In this document: positions 17,457 through 26,658 of the stretch, piece by piece
Numbering within the stretch: the stretch's first letter is position 1
Layout: each line of letters starts with the position of its first letter
Origin: JAPUDQ01 sp964573015
Lineage (GTDB): Bacteria; Patescibacteriota; Saccharimonadia; Saccharimonadales; Saccharimonadaceae
Direction of reading: 5' to 3'
Length of the DNA stretch: 64,000 bases
NCBI GenBank assembly: GCA_964573015.1
Contig: CAZNHZ010000001.1
Location: 62,001 to 126,000 of the forward strand
Translations under genes and position numbers: made by a program
The notes under the pieces: model-generated
What the model saw: the letters and a program-made list of their open reading frames with translations, nothing else
Told to the model about the DNA's origin: nothing
Databases searched by the model: none

Positions 17457-18326
17457 ATGAAACGACCCACCAAAGCCATAATTACCGATGCAGGGTTTGC
17501 CAGCCGGTATTTACCGATCACCAAAACAATCCCCAAAGCCATGCTGCCGCTCGGCAACAAACCGATCATGCAGATGGTTATCGAAGAATGTGTCGCGGCA
17601 GGGATCACGGAGATCATCGTCGTAGCGACGGCTGAGGGCAAGCCGATTTACGAAGATTACTTTAATAACATCGTGAACAAGATCCGTAAGCAACTCGCCG
17701 CCCAAGGCAAAGAAGATCGTTACGAGCTCGTCCAGGAAGTGCTCGATTTTCCAAAAATTATCGTCATCGAGCAGGACCCGTCGCTGCCATACGGCAATGG
17801 TGCGCCAATCGTCAGCGCCCAGAATTATATCCGCAGCGATGAACCATTTTTGGTGCTTTATAGCGACGACGTCATCTTTGGCGCATCCGATGCGACCGCG
17901 ATGATAGAGGCCTATATGAGCAACCCGGGCGCCAAAGGGGTGATTATGGCTCAAGAGGTCGATATATCTCAAGTCAACAAATACGGTGTTATTCAGCTCA
18001 AAAACGGCAACAAGCTCGACAAAATCATCGAAAAGCCATCACAAGATCAGGCGCCGTCGACGCTGGCTTCCTACGGCAGATATTTATTGACGCCGGAAGT
18101 GTTCGATTATCTCAACCATGCTCACACCGGTCTCGACGATGAACTGTGGACGGTCGATGCAATTACTAAAATGGCCAAAAAGGGTGATGTGATTGTCGAA
18201 AAAACCAAAGGCAAATGGATGACAACCGGTGATCCCAAAAACTACTTTTTGGCGCATTTGGAGCATGTTTTGCAAAATGAAAGGTACGCCAAAGACGTTG
18301 TAGAGTATATCAATAACAGGTTGTGA
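17457..18326 (+). CDS. galU: UTP-glucose-1-phosphate uridylyltransferase-like nucleotidyltransferase
   Basis: A 289-aa GalU-family protein that would make UDP-glucose for cell-envelope sugars. It keeps LPITKTIPKAMLPLGNKPIMQMVIEE, DDVIF, VIEKPS-like IIEKPS and the KWMTTGDP end. The nucleotide-binding loop, normally AAGLGTR, reads DAGFASR (about residues 11-17), an unusual change at a position that contacts UTP. The substrate call is therefore less certain. It follows gatB by 10 nt with GGAGG just upstream, so it may be the last gene of that operon. Confidence 0.88.
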   Translation: MKRPTKAIITDAGFASRYLPITKTIPKAMLPLGNKPIMQMVIEECVAAGITEIIVVATAEGKPIYEDYFNNIVNKIRKQLAAQGKEDRYELVQEVLDFPKIIVIEQDPSLPYGNGAPIVSAQNYIRSDEPFLVLYSDDVIFGASDATAMIEAYMSNPGAKGVIMAQEVDISQVNKYGVIQLKNGNKLDKIIEKPSQDQAPSTLASYGRYLLTPEVFDYLNHAHTGLDDELWTVDAITKMAKKGDVIVEKTKGKWMTTGDPKNYFLAHLEHVLQNERYAKDVVEYINNRL

Positions 18327-18389
18327 TTTTCTTTTACTATCCCCAATGATTTTGTGAGCTAGCATACATACAGCACTTAGGTAGCCAGC

Positions 18390-18395
18390 TATACT
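18390..18395 (+). promoter_or_regulatory. Probable -10 box of the GlsB-like gene
   Basis: TATACT 37 nt upstream of ATG 18433. The leader carries AAGGAGA as a ribosome binding site. Confidence 0.35.
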
Positions 18396-18432
18396 TGAGC
18401 TATAACAACATAAGATAAGGAGATAGACAATT

Positions 18433-18711
18433 ATGGACGCAGGTTTAGGCGGTTGGCTCGGTACAATTATAATCGGTGGTATTGCCGGTTGGCTAGCCAG
18501 CATGGTTATGAAAACTGATGCCTCGATGGGTGTTTTGGCAAACGTTATCGTCGGTATCGTCGGTGCACTACTAGCAAATCTATTGCTGCCGATGATCGGC
18601 ATTGCCGGTACGACCGATGGCTCAAGTGTTATTCGTCAGCTGATTGTCGCGACAATTGGTGCAATTGTTGTGCTCTTTATATTTAAGCTCATGACCGGGC
18701 GTCGAGTATAA
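18433..18711 (+). CDS. GlsB/YeaQ/YmgE-family membrane protein
   Basis: A 92-aa, very hydrophobic, glycine-rich protein of the family often labelled transglycosylase-associated. It has three membrane segments with the repeated G-x-x-x-G patterns typical of the family (GGIAGWLAS, IVGIVGALLANLLLP, VATIGAIVVLF) and a basic tail. AAGGAGA sits 9-10 nt upstream of ATG 18433. Members are often stress-induced; the molecular function is unknown. It is monocistronic or paired with the next small membrane gene, 100 nt downstream. Confidence 0.88.
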   Translation: MDAGLGGWLGTIIIGGIAGWLASMVMKTDASMGVLANVIVGIVGALLANLLLPMIGIAGTTDGSSVIRQLIVATIGAIVVLFIFKLMTGRRV

Positions 18712-18811
18712 AGACGGCAGACTATCTGTTATCTTATCGCTATCGGGCAGGCGCTGGACTAACTGGCACTTGCCCGGTATGATGTAGACAGGAAAGGACG
18801 CATAACTAACT

Positions 18812-19054
18812 ATGTCAAATGCAGCAGAAATCCTGGTTATTATTTTGTCGGTATTTTTAGCTTTGTTCTTATTGCTTTCAATCATTCTAACTATTTTGCT
18901 GATTCGAGTTACGAGACAAATCCGGGCTATTACTAATTCGGCGCAAGACACAGTCGAAAATATAAACGAGTTTACTAAAAACGTGGCTAGATTTTCGTCA
19001 CCGGCTCTCGTCGGTAAACTGATACTCGACTTTATAAAAAAAGCTCGCCGCTAG
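18812..19054 (+). CDS. Small single-span membrane protein, unknown
   Basis: This 80-aa protein has a long Leu/Ile-rich membrane segment (about residues 5-33), then an amphipathic helix (QIRAITNSAQDTVENINEF) and a basic C terminus (IKKARR). The layout resembles small YtxH/DUF948-like stress membrane proteins, but I cannot assign a family. A TATGAT box lies about 30 nt upstream and AAAGGA gives a ribosome site. A hairpin with arms CGGGCA/TGCCCG lies in the gap before it. Confidence 0.75.
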   Translation: MSNAAEILVIILSVFLALFLLLSIILTILLIRVTRQIRAITNSAQDTVENINEFTKNVARFSSPALVGKLILDFIKKARR

Positions 19055-19088
19055 TCGTTATTTCACAGTAGTCATCTCTACAAAATGG

Positions 19089-19094
19089 TATACT
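19089..19094 (+). promoter_or_regulatory. -10 box of dnaE
   Basis: TATACT 8 nt before ATG 19103. There is no Shine-Dalgarno upstream, and the AGGAGG present lies inside the coding sequence after the ATG. Confidence 0.5.
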
Positions 19095-19102
19095 AGTAAT
19101 AT

Positions 19103-22100
19103 ATGCCAGGAGGAAAAAAAGCTGCGCAACCGCAGCTCAATACGTCGGATTTTGTGCATCTGCATAACCATACGCACCATAGTCTGCTTGACGGTATGAC
19201 CAAGGTGGGCGAGTTGGTGGCGCGCGTCAAAGAGCTTGGTATGTCGGCGGTAGCAATGACCGATCACGGAACCCTTTCGGGCGCTATCGAGTTTTATAAA
19301 GCCTGCAAAAGCGAAAATATCAAGCCGATTATCGGTATCGAAACCTACGTGGCAGCGCGGACGCACCGCGATCGTGACCCCGCTAAAGATAAAGCCAGGT
19401 ATCATCTCATACTACTGGCCATGAATACGACCGGCTACAAAAACTTGATGAAGCTTAGTACCATAGCAAATCTTGAAGGCTTTTATTATAAGCCGCGAAT
19501 TGATCATGAGCTGCTTGAGAAATACAACGAAGGATTGATCGCGACCAGCGCTTGCCTGGGCGGCGAAGTCAGCGAATATCTAAAGAATGACGATTATGAT
19601 GGCGCCAAAAAAATCGCCTCGTGGTACAAGTCGGTATTTGGCGATCGCTATTATCTGGAGATTCAAGATCACAATGAGTTTGCCGAACAGCGTAAAGTCA
19701 ACGAAAGCCTATTTCGTCTGGCCAAAGAGCTATCGATCGAATGTATATTGACGAGCGACGCGCATTATGTCAAACCGGAAGACCAAGAAGCACACGAGAT
19801 ATTGCTCTGTGTCGGCACCGGCGCATTTTTGAACGACCAAGATCGCATGAGTCTCAAGGATTTCCATCTGCACGTGACCGATCCGAACGACATAATTGCA
19901 CGCTGGGGCACAAAACATCCCGACATCATTACCAACACCAAAGTAATTGCCGATCGATGCAATCTTGAGTTGGAGTTTGGTAAAATCCTGATCCCGCACT
20001 TTCCGGTGCCGAAAGGCGAGACCGAAAAATCCTATCTGGAAAAACTCGTCTGGCGAGGTCTAGCCTGGCGCTATGGCGGTATTCCTAGACAAGAAAGTGC
20101 GACAATCCTTGAAAAGAAAGCTCGGGAGCTGCTTGCGGATGACATTGTTGAACGCGCGAAGTATGAACTTAGCGTGATTGACTCAATGGGTTTTGACGGA
20201 TATTTTTTGATTGTTCAAGACTTTATAAATTGGGGCAAAAATCAAGGCATTATCTTTGGGCCGGGACGAGGTAGTGCCGCCGGATCAATTGTTGCGTATG
20301 CACTGCGGATCACTGAGCTCGATCCGCTTAGGTACAATCTTATGTTTGAGCGTTTTCTCAATCCATCACGTGTTTCGATGCCCGATATCGATGTCGATAT
20401 TCAAGATACGCGACGTGATGAGGTTATCCAGTATTGTGTCGATAAATACGGTATCGAACGAGTAGCAAATATAACGACGTTTGGTACCATGGCCGCTCGG
20501 GCGGCCGTGCGTGATGTCGCGCGGGTGCTGCAAATGCCGTATGGCGAAGCTGACAAGCTGGCCAAACTTATTCCACCGCCAATTCAGGGGCGTCACATCC
20601 CACTTAGCAAGAGTATTACTACTGACCCTGATCTCAAACGTGAATATGATAACAGTCCGACAGTCAAAAAGGTTGTTGATTACGCCATCAGGCTCGAGGG
20701 AACGATTCGCTCACACGGTGTGCATGCGGCTGGCGTGGTGATCGCGCCGGATGATATCGTCAAATTTGCGCCGCTCGAGATGGCGCAAAAAGGTGTCGTC
20801 GCGACGCAATACCCAATGGGTCCGATCGAGGATCTCGGATTGCTCAAGATGGATTTTTTGGGCCTCAGTAACCTGACGATTATCAATAACGCACTTCGTA
20901 TCATCAAAAAAGTCTATCAAAATACCGTCCAGCTCGAAGCTATTCCAATGGATGACGCAAAAACATTTGAGTTGTTGCAGCGGGCTGATACAACGGGGGT
21001 ATTTCAGATAGAATCTGCCGGTATGAAGCGCTACCTAAAAGAACTCGGGCCGACCGAATTTTCCGATATCATTGCGATGGTAGCCCTCTATCGGCCGGGT
21101 CCTATGGCTGAAATTCCACGGTTTATTAAAGGTAAAAATAATCCTTCGTCAGTAAAGTATCTGCATGCGGCGCTTGAGCCAATTCTCAAAGATACCTATG
21201 GTGTCATGGTTTATCAAGAGCAAATCATCAATCTGCTGCAATTGGTGGCCGGTTATACGCCTGGTGAGGCAGACCTCGTCCGTAAGGCAATCGGTAAAAA
21301 GAAGCGCGATATTATGCAGGCCGAAGAGCCAAAATTTATTGCCGGCTGTCAAAAGCAGGGCTTAACCAAAACGCAGGCTGAAAAGCTATGGGCGCAAATT
21401 CAGCCTTTTGCAGATTATTCGTTCAATAAAGCGCACGCAGCCTGTTACGGACTGATTGCTTATTGGACGGCATATCTCAAGGCGCATTATCCGGACGCTT
21501 TCATGGCGGCGCTGATGACAAGTGACCAGGGAGATATCGACAGACTTGCTATAGAAATTGCCGAATGTCGTCATATGGGCTTAACTGTGCTGCCGCCTGA
21601 TGTTAACCAAAGTTATGTCGAGTTTGCAGTCGTACCTGATAAAAAGCAGATACGTTTTGGCATGGCGGCGGTCAAAGGTGTCGGCGTCAGTGCTGTCGAA
21701 GAAATTCTGCGGACGCGTGATGCCGACGGAAAATTTAAGAGTATTGGAGATTTTGCTCGTCGTGTCAGTATCAGTAAATTTAATCGCCGTGCATGGGAAG
21801 CACTGATCAAATCGGGCGGATTTGATAGTTTTGGCGATCGATACGACTTGCTGTTTAATCTCGATACTATTATCGCCTATGCCGGCAAAGTTCAAAAAGA
21901 CGCCGCCAGCAATCAAGCGGATTTATTTGGCGGCATTGACTCGGCGGTGGCTACTCCGGAAATACGACTTGACGACGCTCCTGAGAGGCATCACGAGCGT
22001 GAACGATTGAAGTGGGAGCGGGAATTGCTCGGTCTTTATCTGAGTGCTCATCCGCTTGATAGATATGATGATTATTTTGCCGAACAGACGGTGCCGATTG

Positions 22101-22741
22101 GTTCAATAGAGCAGGCGCACGACCGGCGACAGGTGGTGGTCGGTGGCGTCATACTGACAAATCGAGCGATTTTGACCAAAAATGGCAGTAAGATGTCATT
22201 TGTTTCCCTTGAGGATAAGTCAGGAACGGGCGAAGTTATTGTCTTTCCAAAAACTCTGGAGGCACTGGAGCAGGAGTTAAACCAGGATATGGTAGTAAAG
22301 GTTACCGGCAGGGTCAATATGACTGATCGCGACGGCAATTCGATTACTGATGTGAAAGTAGTGGCCGATAGCATCGTGATTGTGACAAACGAAGAGCTCG
22401 ATAATTACCAAAGTACCGGACAAACTATGAAAGCACCAAAAAAGCGATCGATCAAAAAACAACCGCCGATTGCTTCAGAGCCGGAATCCAAAATTACCTA
22501 CGTGCCGATAAACGAGACGCCGCCCAAAATTTATGTCCACGTCAAGCAACCTGACGATCACGCTGCATTGCTGGCGCTTAAAAAAACATTTAATGATTTT
22601 CCGGGTGACAGTGAAATTATATTGGTGCTGGGCGAGCAAAAAGACTCGGCAATTAGACTGCCATTTCGGGCTGAAGCGTCGGACGAGCTGCAGCAGTCGG
22701 TCGAAGCTATCTATGGCCAAGGGATTATCAAATACACTTAG
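19103..22741 (+). CDS. dnaE: DNA polymerase III subunit alpha
   Basis: A 1212-aa replicative polymerase of the C family, DnaE1 type. The PHP domain begins with HLHNHTHHSLLDG (residues 15-27) and keeps MTDHGT and DAHYVKPED. The polymerase core has GPGRGSAAGS, the catalytic acidic motif PDIDVDIQD, and KMDFLGL with the third carboxylate. Later come the helix-hairpin-helix region, an OB fold (VVVGGVILTNRA onward, about residue 1010) and a C-terminal extension that may bind the clamp loader. Full length. Leaderless layout. The stop is 1 nt from the convergent CAP-domain gene. Confidence 0.97.
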   Translation: MPGGKKAAQPQLNTSDFVHLHNHTHHSLLDGMTKVGELVARVKELGMSAVAMTDHGTLSGAIEFYKACKSENIKPIIGIETYVAARTHRDRDPAKDKARYHLILLAMNTTGYKNLMKLSTIANLEGFYYKPRIDHELLEKYNEGLIATSACLGGEVSEYLKNDDYDGAKKIASWYKSVFGDRYYLEIQDHNEFAEQRKVNESLFRLAKELSIECILTSDAHYVKPEDQEAHEILLCVGTGAFLNDQDRMSLKDFHLHVTDPNDIIARWGTKHPDIITNTKVIADRCNLELEFGKILIPHFPVPKGETEKSYLEKLVWRGLAWRYGGIPRQESATILEKKARELLADDIVERAKYELSVIDSMGFDGYFLIVQDFINWGKNQGIIFGPGRGSAAGSIVAYALRITELDPLRYNLMFERFLNPSRVSMPDIDVDIQDTRRDEVIQYCVDKYGIERVANITTFGTMAARAAVRDVARVLQMPYGEADKLAKLIPPPIQGRHIPLSKSITTDPDLKREYDNSPTVKKVVDYAIRLEGTIRSHGVHAAGVVIAPDDIVKFAPLEMAQKGVVATQYPMGPIEDLGLLKMDFLGLSNLTIINNALRIIKKVYQNTVQLEAIPMDDAKTFELLQRADTTGVFQIESAGMKRYLKELGPTEFSDIIAMVALYRPGPMAEIPRFIKGKNNPSSVKYLHAALEPILKDTYGVMVYQEQIINLLQLVAGYTPGEADLVRKAIGKKKRDIMQAEEPKFIAGCQKQGLTKTQAEKLWAQIQPFADYSFNKAHAACYGLIAYWTAYLKAHYPDAFMAALMTSDQGDIDRLAIEIAECRHMGLTVLPPDVNQSYVEFAVVPDKKQIRFGMAAVKGVGVSAVEEILRTRDADGKFKSIGDFARRVSISKFNRRAWEALIKSGGFDSFGDRYDLLFNLDTIIAYAGKVQKDAASNQADLFGGIDSAVATPEIRLDDAPERHHERERLKWERELLGLYLSAHPLDRYDDYFAEQTVPIGSIEQAHDRRQVVVGGVILTNRAILTKNGSKMSFVSLEDKSGTGEVIVFPKTLEALEQELNQDMVVKVTGRVNMTDRDGNSITDVKVVADSIVIVTNEELDNYQSTGQTMKAPKKRSIKKQPPIASEPESKITYVPINETPPKIYVHVKQPDDHAALLALKKTFNDFPGDSEIILVLGEQKDSAIRLPFRAEASDELQQSVEAIYGQGIIKYT

Positions 22742-22742
22742 C

Positions 22743-23756
22743 TTACTGTAGATGCGCCGCAGTGGCGGTAAGTATGAGAGACAATGCCAGCGCCAGGGCC
22801 AAGGCATCAAACGTCGGGTGGGAAACAACGAATTGTTCGCTTGTTGCAAAGGCGTGTCGCAAGAGTGATCGATGAGCCACGCCGTAAGCAATGGCTGTAA
22901 TCATAGTCAAGATGAGGCTAAAAGCCGCTACGCCAGGTAGGGCGCCTTCTTTTAGCGATTCAAATACTGATATGTTGTGAGTTGTGCCGACTGCTACTGG
23001 AGCCAACTTGTTGGTTTCGGTCTGTGGCTTGGTTTCTTTGTTGGGTTCGGCGGGATTGTCGGTGGGCTTGTCGGCGGAACCGGCCATGGGAGTTTCGGGT
23101 GGCGGTGCGGACTGAGCAACTTGAGCAGCAGTTTTTGGTTTAGCAGGAGCCGCCGTCGGAGTAGGTGCAGGAGCCGGCGTCGGAGCCGGTGCCGGCACAG
23201 GGGCGGGCGGTGAATAATTGGCCGGTGTAGCGTAGTGGGCGACAACTATAGTGTTTTCACTGCCCTGAAACGACGAAGAGTTGACGATACCAAACCCGAC
23301 ATCTACATAATTACCCAGTATGTTGGCGCGGTGAGTCGCGCTATTCATCCAGCCGTTGTTGACGCCATAGCTGTTGTCAAATCCATACGCCAAATTCTCG
23401 CCGGCATTAGAATAGCTATAACCGGCTGCTTCAAAAAAATACCACGGCTGTGTGCCGTCTGGTGCGACGTGTGCCCAATAGTTGTTGTCGGCCATATGCT
23501 GCGCCTTGGCTTGTGCGGAATTATTGAGCGCGCCGTTCATTGTGAGCGGTCCCAGCCCATTGGCGGCACGTGAAGCGTTGGCGGCGGCCAGCAGATCACT
23601 ACGACTCATCGAGGTCGCATATGCCAGGACACTCTGGCGGGTGAGTTTGGGCATGGCATTGGCGTCAAGACGTACTAAGGTTACGGCAATCAACAATACG
23701 CCTAGTAGCACGACCCTAACAGCATGAATATGATAAGCGGTTTTTTTGTGTTTCAT
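22743..23756 (-). CDS. Secreted or membrane CAP (SCP/PR1)-domain protein
   Basis: A 337-aa exported protein. The N-terminal hydrophobic segment (residues 8-30) serves as a signal or anchor. A CAP domain follows (about 50-180) with the typical pattern: LLAAANASRAANGLGPL, then HMADNNYWAHVAPDG, GENLAYG and HRANILG, including the paired His and Glu that form the CAP cavity. A proline/alanine-rich linker (about 185-245) leads to two further hydrophobic segments at the C terminus. CAP proteins bind lipids or peptides; contact with a host cell surface is plausible for an epibiont but unproven. A TATACT box lies 20 nt upstream. Confidence 0.87.
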   Translation of the reverse strand: MKHKKTAYHIHAVRVVLLGVLLIAVTLVRLDANAMPKLTRQSVLAYATSMSRSDLLAAANASRAANGLGPLTMNGALNNSAQAKAQHMADNNYWAHVAPDGTQPWYFFEAAGYSYSNAGENLAYGFDNSYGVNNGWMNSATHRANILGNYVDVGFGIVNSSSFQGSENTIVVAHYATPANYSPPAPVPAPAPTPAPAPTPTAAPAKPKTAAQVAQSAPPPETPMAGSADKPTDNPAEPNKETKPQTETNKLAPVAVGTTHNISVFESLKEGALPGVAAFSLILTMITAIAYGVAHRSLLRHAFATSEQFVVSHPTFDALALALALSLILTATAAHLQ

Positions 23757-23782
23757 TTTGTTAATGCTTACTAGACAGTATA

Positions 23783-24277
23783 CTACGACAGTTTCAAATG
23801 ATACAAGGCAATTCCGGCAGCAACACTGACGTTAAACGACTCTTTGCTGCCAAACATTGGGATTTCGATGATGTCGTCACACTGCGTGAGTAAATCAGCT
23901 GTGATGCCGTCTCTCTCTTCGCCGAGTAATAGAGCTATCTTGCCGCCAGCTCGATAGTCAGGAAGCAGTGCCGCATTATCTGCCTGTTCCAGCGCGACGA
24001 TACGATAGCCTTGGCCGCGCAAATCATCAAGCGGCGGGGTATCAGTACGTCGAAAAGCTACCTTTGTTTCGGCGCCAAGCGCGGTTTTATGGATGGCATT
24101 GGTGATTTTTTCAGCCAAATGAGGCAGCCTGGGATCGTTAGGCTGTTTTGGGTACGGGCTATAGCCGCTCAGAATCAGCTGTTCGACTCCCAGGCCGTCG
24201 CACGTCCGAAATAAAGAGCCGATATTGTGGGTCGAGCGGATATTGTGGGCAATGACAATAATTGATCGGTTAGTCAT
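23783..24277 (-). CDS. SpoU/TrmH-family RNA methyltransferase
   Basis: A 164-aa SAM-dependent 2'-O-ribose methyltransferase with the knotted SPOUT fold. It has the three motifs: motif 1 NIRSTHNIGSLFRTCDGLG, motif 2 ALLLGEERDGI and motif 3 EIPMFGSKESFNVSVAAGIALY. No N-terminal RNA-binding extension. The target (tRNA or rRNA) cannot be told from the sequence. The start is fixed by TACGAT 6 nt before the ATG at 24277. It is transcribed divergently from the PilB-type gene. Confidence 0.92.
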   Translation of the reverse strand: MTNRSIIVIAHNIRSTHNIGSLFRTCDGLGVEQLILSGYSPYPKQPNDPRLPHLAEKITNAIHKTALGAETKVAFRRTDTPPLDDLRGQGYRIVALEQADNAALLPDYRAGGKIALLLGEERDGITADLLTQCDDIIEIPMFGSKESFNVSVAAGIALYHLKLS

Positions 24278-24283
24278 CTATAA

Positions 24284-24316
24284 ATCGTATCAAACATAAG
24301 CATTGTTTGATACAAT
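24284..24316. promoter_or_regulatory. Mirror-image divergent leaderless promoters
   Basis: On the minus strand TACGAT (24284-24289) stands 6 nt before the methyltransferase ATG. On the plus strand TACAAT (24311-24316) stands 6 nt before the PilB-type GTG. The segment between them forms an inverted repeat with arms GTATCAAACA (24287-24296) and TGTTTGATAC (24304-24313) around a 7-nt centre. This may be an operator or simply two back-to-back promoters. Confidence 0.6.
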
Positions 24317-24322
24317 AAAAGT

Positions 24323-25942
24323 GTGGTAACTCGAGACGAACAGCGTTTTAGAGACGATGAAGAAAAAAGCACCCAACACCGGGCGACACTATTGGGCGTG
24401 GGCTATCTTGATACGCGCGGTGTAATTGACACTTTTCCGATTATTACTGATGTCATCACGCTCCAGGAGATGCATCAGGCGCGAATTATTCCATTGCGCC
24501 AAGGCAACGAGCGCGAATCGGCAGCGTTCGCCATAACTGCGGCTACGCCACAGTCGTTTGTCAAAAAACTAAAAGACAAATACGCCGATGTCATGATTAA
24601 AGTCGAGCTGTTTATCATCAGCGAGTCCGGCTACGAAGAAATCATGCTGCGCTACGATCCGCCGGTACCGATTCACTATGAAGACATCAAGATCGCCAAA
24701 GAAGGTGACAGCGAAACCATCAAAGAGGTCTCAGAGATACTAGAGGGCGTCAAATCAGACGACGTACTTACATATCTGATAGACCAGGCCGACAAGCTTA
24801 ATGCCAGCGATATTCACGTTGAAAACCAGCGCGAATATGTCAGGATTCGCTTGCGTATCAATGGCGTATTGCACCCGGTAGCGCGTTTGAGCCATCAAAA
24901 ATATCGTGTGCTTATCGCCTCGATTGCCTCGCGTTCCAATCTCTCGACAGTCAGTACCGATGCTCAGGCCGGCCGGCTGTCACAAATTGCGTCGGATGAT
25001 CCAAACCGCATTATCAACATGCGTATTGAGACCGTGCCGACCACTTATGGTCAAGATGTGGTTATACGACTTTTCCAGTTTGATGAGTCGCATTTGACTA
25101 TCTCAAATCTCGGCCTGGACGACGATCGCCGTAAGATACTCGATGAAATAGTGTCGCACCCTCATGGTATGGTCATGATGGTAGGGCCGACCGGCTCGGG
25201 CAAAAGCTCGACACTTTACAGTATCATCAACGCGCTCAATAGCCCGAGTATCAAAATTCTGTCTCTCGAAGACCCGGTCGAGATGATCATACCGGGTGTC
25301 AGCCAGATTCCGGTCAATACCATGGAGGGCGATAGTTTTGCTCAGAAACTGCGGGCGGTGCTGCGGCTTGACCCAGATGTCGTTATGATCGGTGAGATTC
25401 GTGATGCCGATACAGCGCGTACGGCTATCCAAGCTTCAATTACGGGACACTTGGTGCTGACATCGTTTCACGCTTCCAGTTCGGCGGCAGCATTTGCCCG
25501 TATGGTTGATATGATTGGCCAAAACCCGATTTTTTCCAATGCCATACGCGTAGTTATGAGCCAACGACTGGTGCGACGACTCGATGACGAGACCAAAGAG
25601 CCGATCAAGCCGGATGACGCGACGCTTGATTGGATACGTAAAGAGCTTGAGGGCTTACCCAACCATATTGAACTGCCGCCGCTAGATGAAAACCTGACAA
25701 TATATAAACCCGGTTGGAGCCAACAGCATCCGTTTGGTTATGTCGGCCGAACCATGATTACCGAGCAACTGCTTATTTCCGATGAGTTGCAACAATTTAT
25801 CCGGGGCGATTTACAGCAAATAAGTGTCAAAAATATCGAAGCCGCCGCCAAAAAGGACGGTATGATATCTATGATGCAGGACGGGCTAATCAAGGTCATC
25901 CGCGGCGAAACAACTCTCGAAGAAATCAACCGAGTATTGTAA
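24323..25942 (+). CDS. pilB: GspE/PilB-family secretion or type IV pilus ATPase
   Basis: A 539-aa hexameric ATPase that powers pilus assembly or type II-like secretion. The N-terminal N1-like domain is at about 1-120; the core begins with DQADKLNASDIHVEN. Walker A GPTGSGKSSTLYS is at about 289-301, the Asp box SLEDPVE follows, Walker B is VVMIGEIRD and the His box is LTSFHAS. The four-cysteine zinc element found in most GspE/PilB proteins after the His box is missing; that stretch reads RLDDETKEPIKPDDATLD. GTG start, 6 nt after a TACAAT box. Other pilus genes are not in the window. Saccharibacteria commonly carry type IV pili. Confidence 0.9.
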   Translation: MVTRDEQRFRDDEEKSTQHRATLLGVGYLDTRGVIDTFPIITDVITLQEMHQARIIPLRQGNERESAAFAITAATPQSFVKKLKDKYADVMIKVELFIISESGYEEIMLRYDPPVPIHYEDIKIAKEGDSETIKEVSEILEGVKSDDVLTYLIDQADKLNASDIHVENQREYVRIRLRINGVLHPVARLSHQKYRVLIASIASRSNLSTVSTDAQAGRLSQIASDDPNRIINMRIETVPTTYGQDVVIRLFQFDESHLTISNLGLDDDRRKILDEIVSHPHGMVMMVGPTGSGKSSTLYSIINALNSPSIKILSLEDPVEMIIPGVSQIPVNTMEGDSFAQKLRAVLRLDPDVVMIGEIRDADTARTAIQASITGHLVLTSFHASSSAAAFARMVDMIGQNPIFSNAIRVVMSQRLVRRLDDETKEPIKPDDATLDWIRKELEGLPNHIELPPLDENLTIYKPGWSQQHPFGYVGRTMITEQLLISDELQQFIRGDLQQISVKNIEAAAKKDGMISMMQDGLIKVIRGETTLEEINRVL

Positions 25943-25974
25943 TTATGCTTACAATATGATATTATATACATATA

Positions 25975-26658
25975 ATGACGAGAATTGTATTGGTTGGCGG
26001 ACTCAACAATGGTTCTGCCACTGACGAGATCAGAGAGGCCATGTTGAACCATGCCAATGCCGAAGATATCGATACCTTTACGTTTGCCGAGGGTATGTGG
26101 CTGCCCGAGCGGCTGAGAAGTGCCGCGCGAGGGGTAGAAGTATTTACTCATTCTGCCGGTGCGCTGGCAGTGGCAAATGCTGCCGCAACGCCTCGAGAAA
26201 TCCATGCTTTTAATCCACCGCTGCGACGCAATGCGCTAGGACTTGCCTCCTGGCGCACGCTGCGAAAAACCGAACAGATGTTTCGTGACGGACGGCGGCA
26301 GTATGGCGAGCATGGCTCACGAGCGGCGCGTGAATACAGCCGAGCATCGGCGCAAGAAATGATGCATCATCCCTATAGAAATATGCGCCATCTGGGCGAA
26401 ATTGCCCGCTTCAGTGCCATCCGCTGGGCGATTGCAAACGGCGACCGCGGATGTCCGACTGATCTCACCTACACTGATCGCGATCGCTATTATCAACCGA
26501 CCGAAGCCGAACAGACGATTGCTCGGGCTGCCGGTATTTCGCTCTACGTCATTCCAGGGCAGCATGACGAGCTGGTACTGCGCCCCAAGACGTTCCTGGC
26601 TAACTACCATCGAGCGGTAGCGGCTGGCGAGGTGGCAACTGATCGATTCAGCGAATAA
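25975..26658 (+). CDS. Alpha/beta-hydrolase-like protein
   Basis: This 227-aa protein begins with a typical first strand and turn (RIVLVGGLNNGS). It has a serine motif in nucleophile-elbow context (FTHSAGALAVAN, about residues 60-71) and a late PGQHDELVLRP that could supply the acid/His part of a catalytic triad. This matches small alpha/beta hydrolases, although the elbow is HSAG rather than GxSxG. Substrate unknown. An AT-rich -10-like stretch lies directly before the ATG. The last 11 nt overlap the convergent malic enzyme gene. Confidence 0.6.
   Translation: MTRIVLVGGLNNGSATDEIREAMLNHANAEDIDTFTFAEGMWLPERLRSAARGVEVFTHSAGALAVANAAATPREIHAFNPPLRRNALGLASWRTLRKTEQMFRDGRRQYGEHGSRAAREYSRASAQEMMHHPYRNMRHLGEIARFSAIRWAIANGDRGCPTDLTYTDRDRYYQPTEAEQTIARAAGISLYVIPGQHDELVLRPKTFLANYHRAVAAGEVATDRFSE

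Noticed and set aside
22977..23213. Low-complexity Gly/Arg ORF inside the CAP-domain gene
   Set aside because: It is the reverse reading of the proline/alanine-rich linker of the CAP protein.
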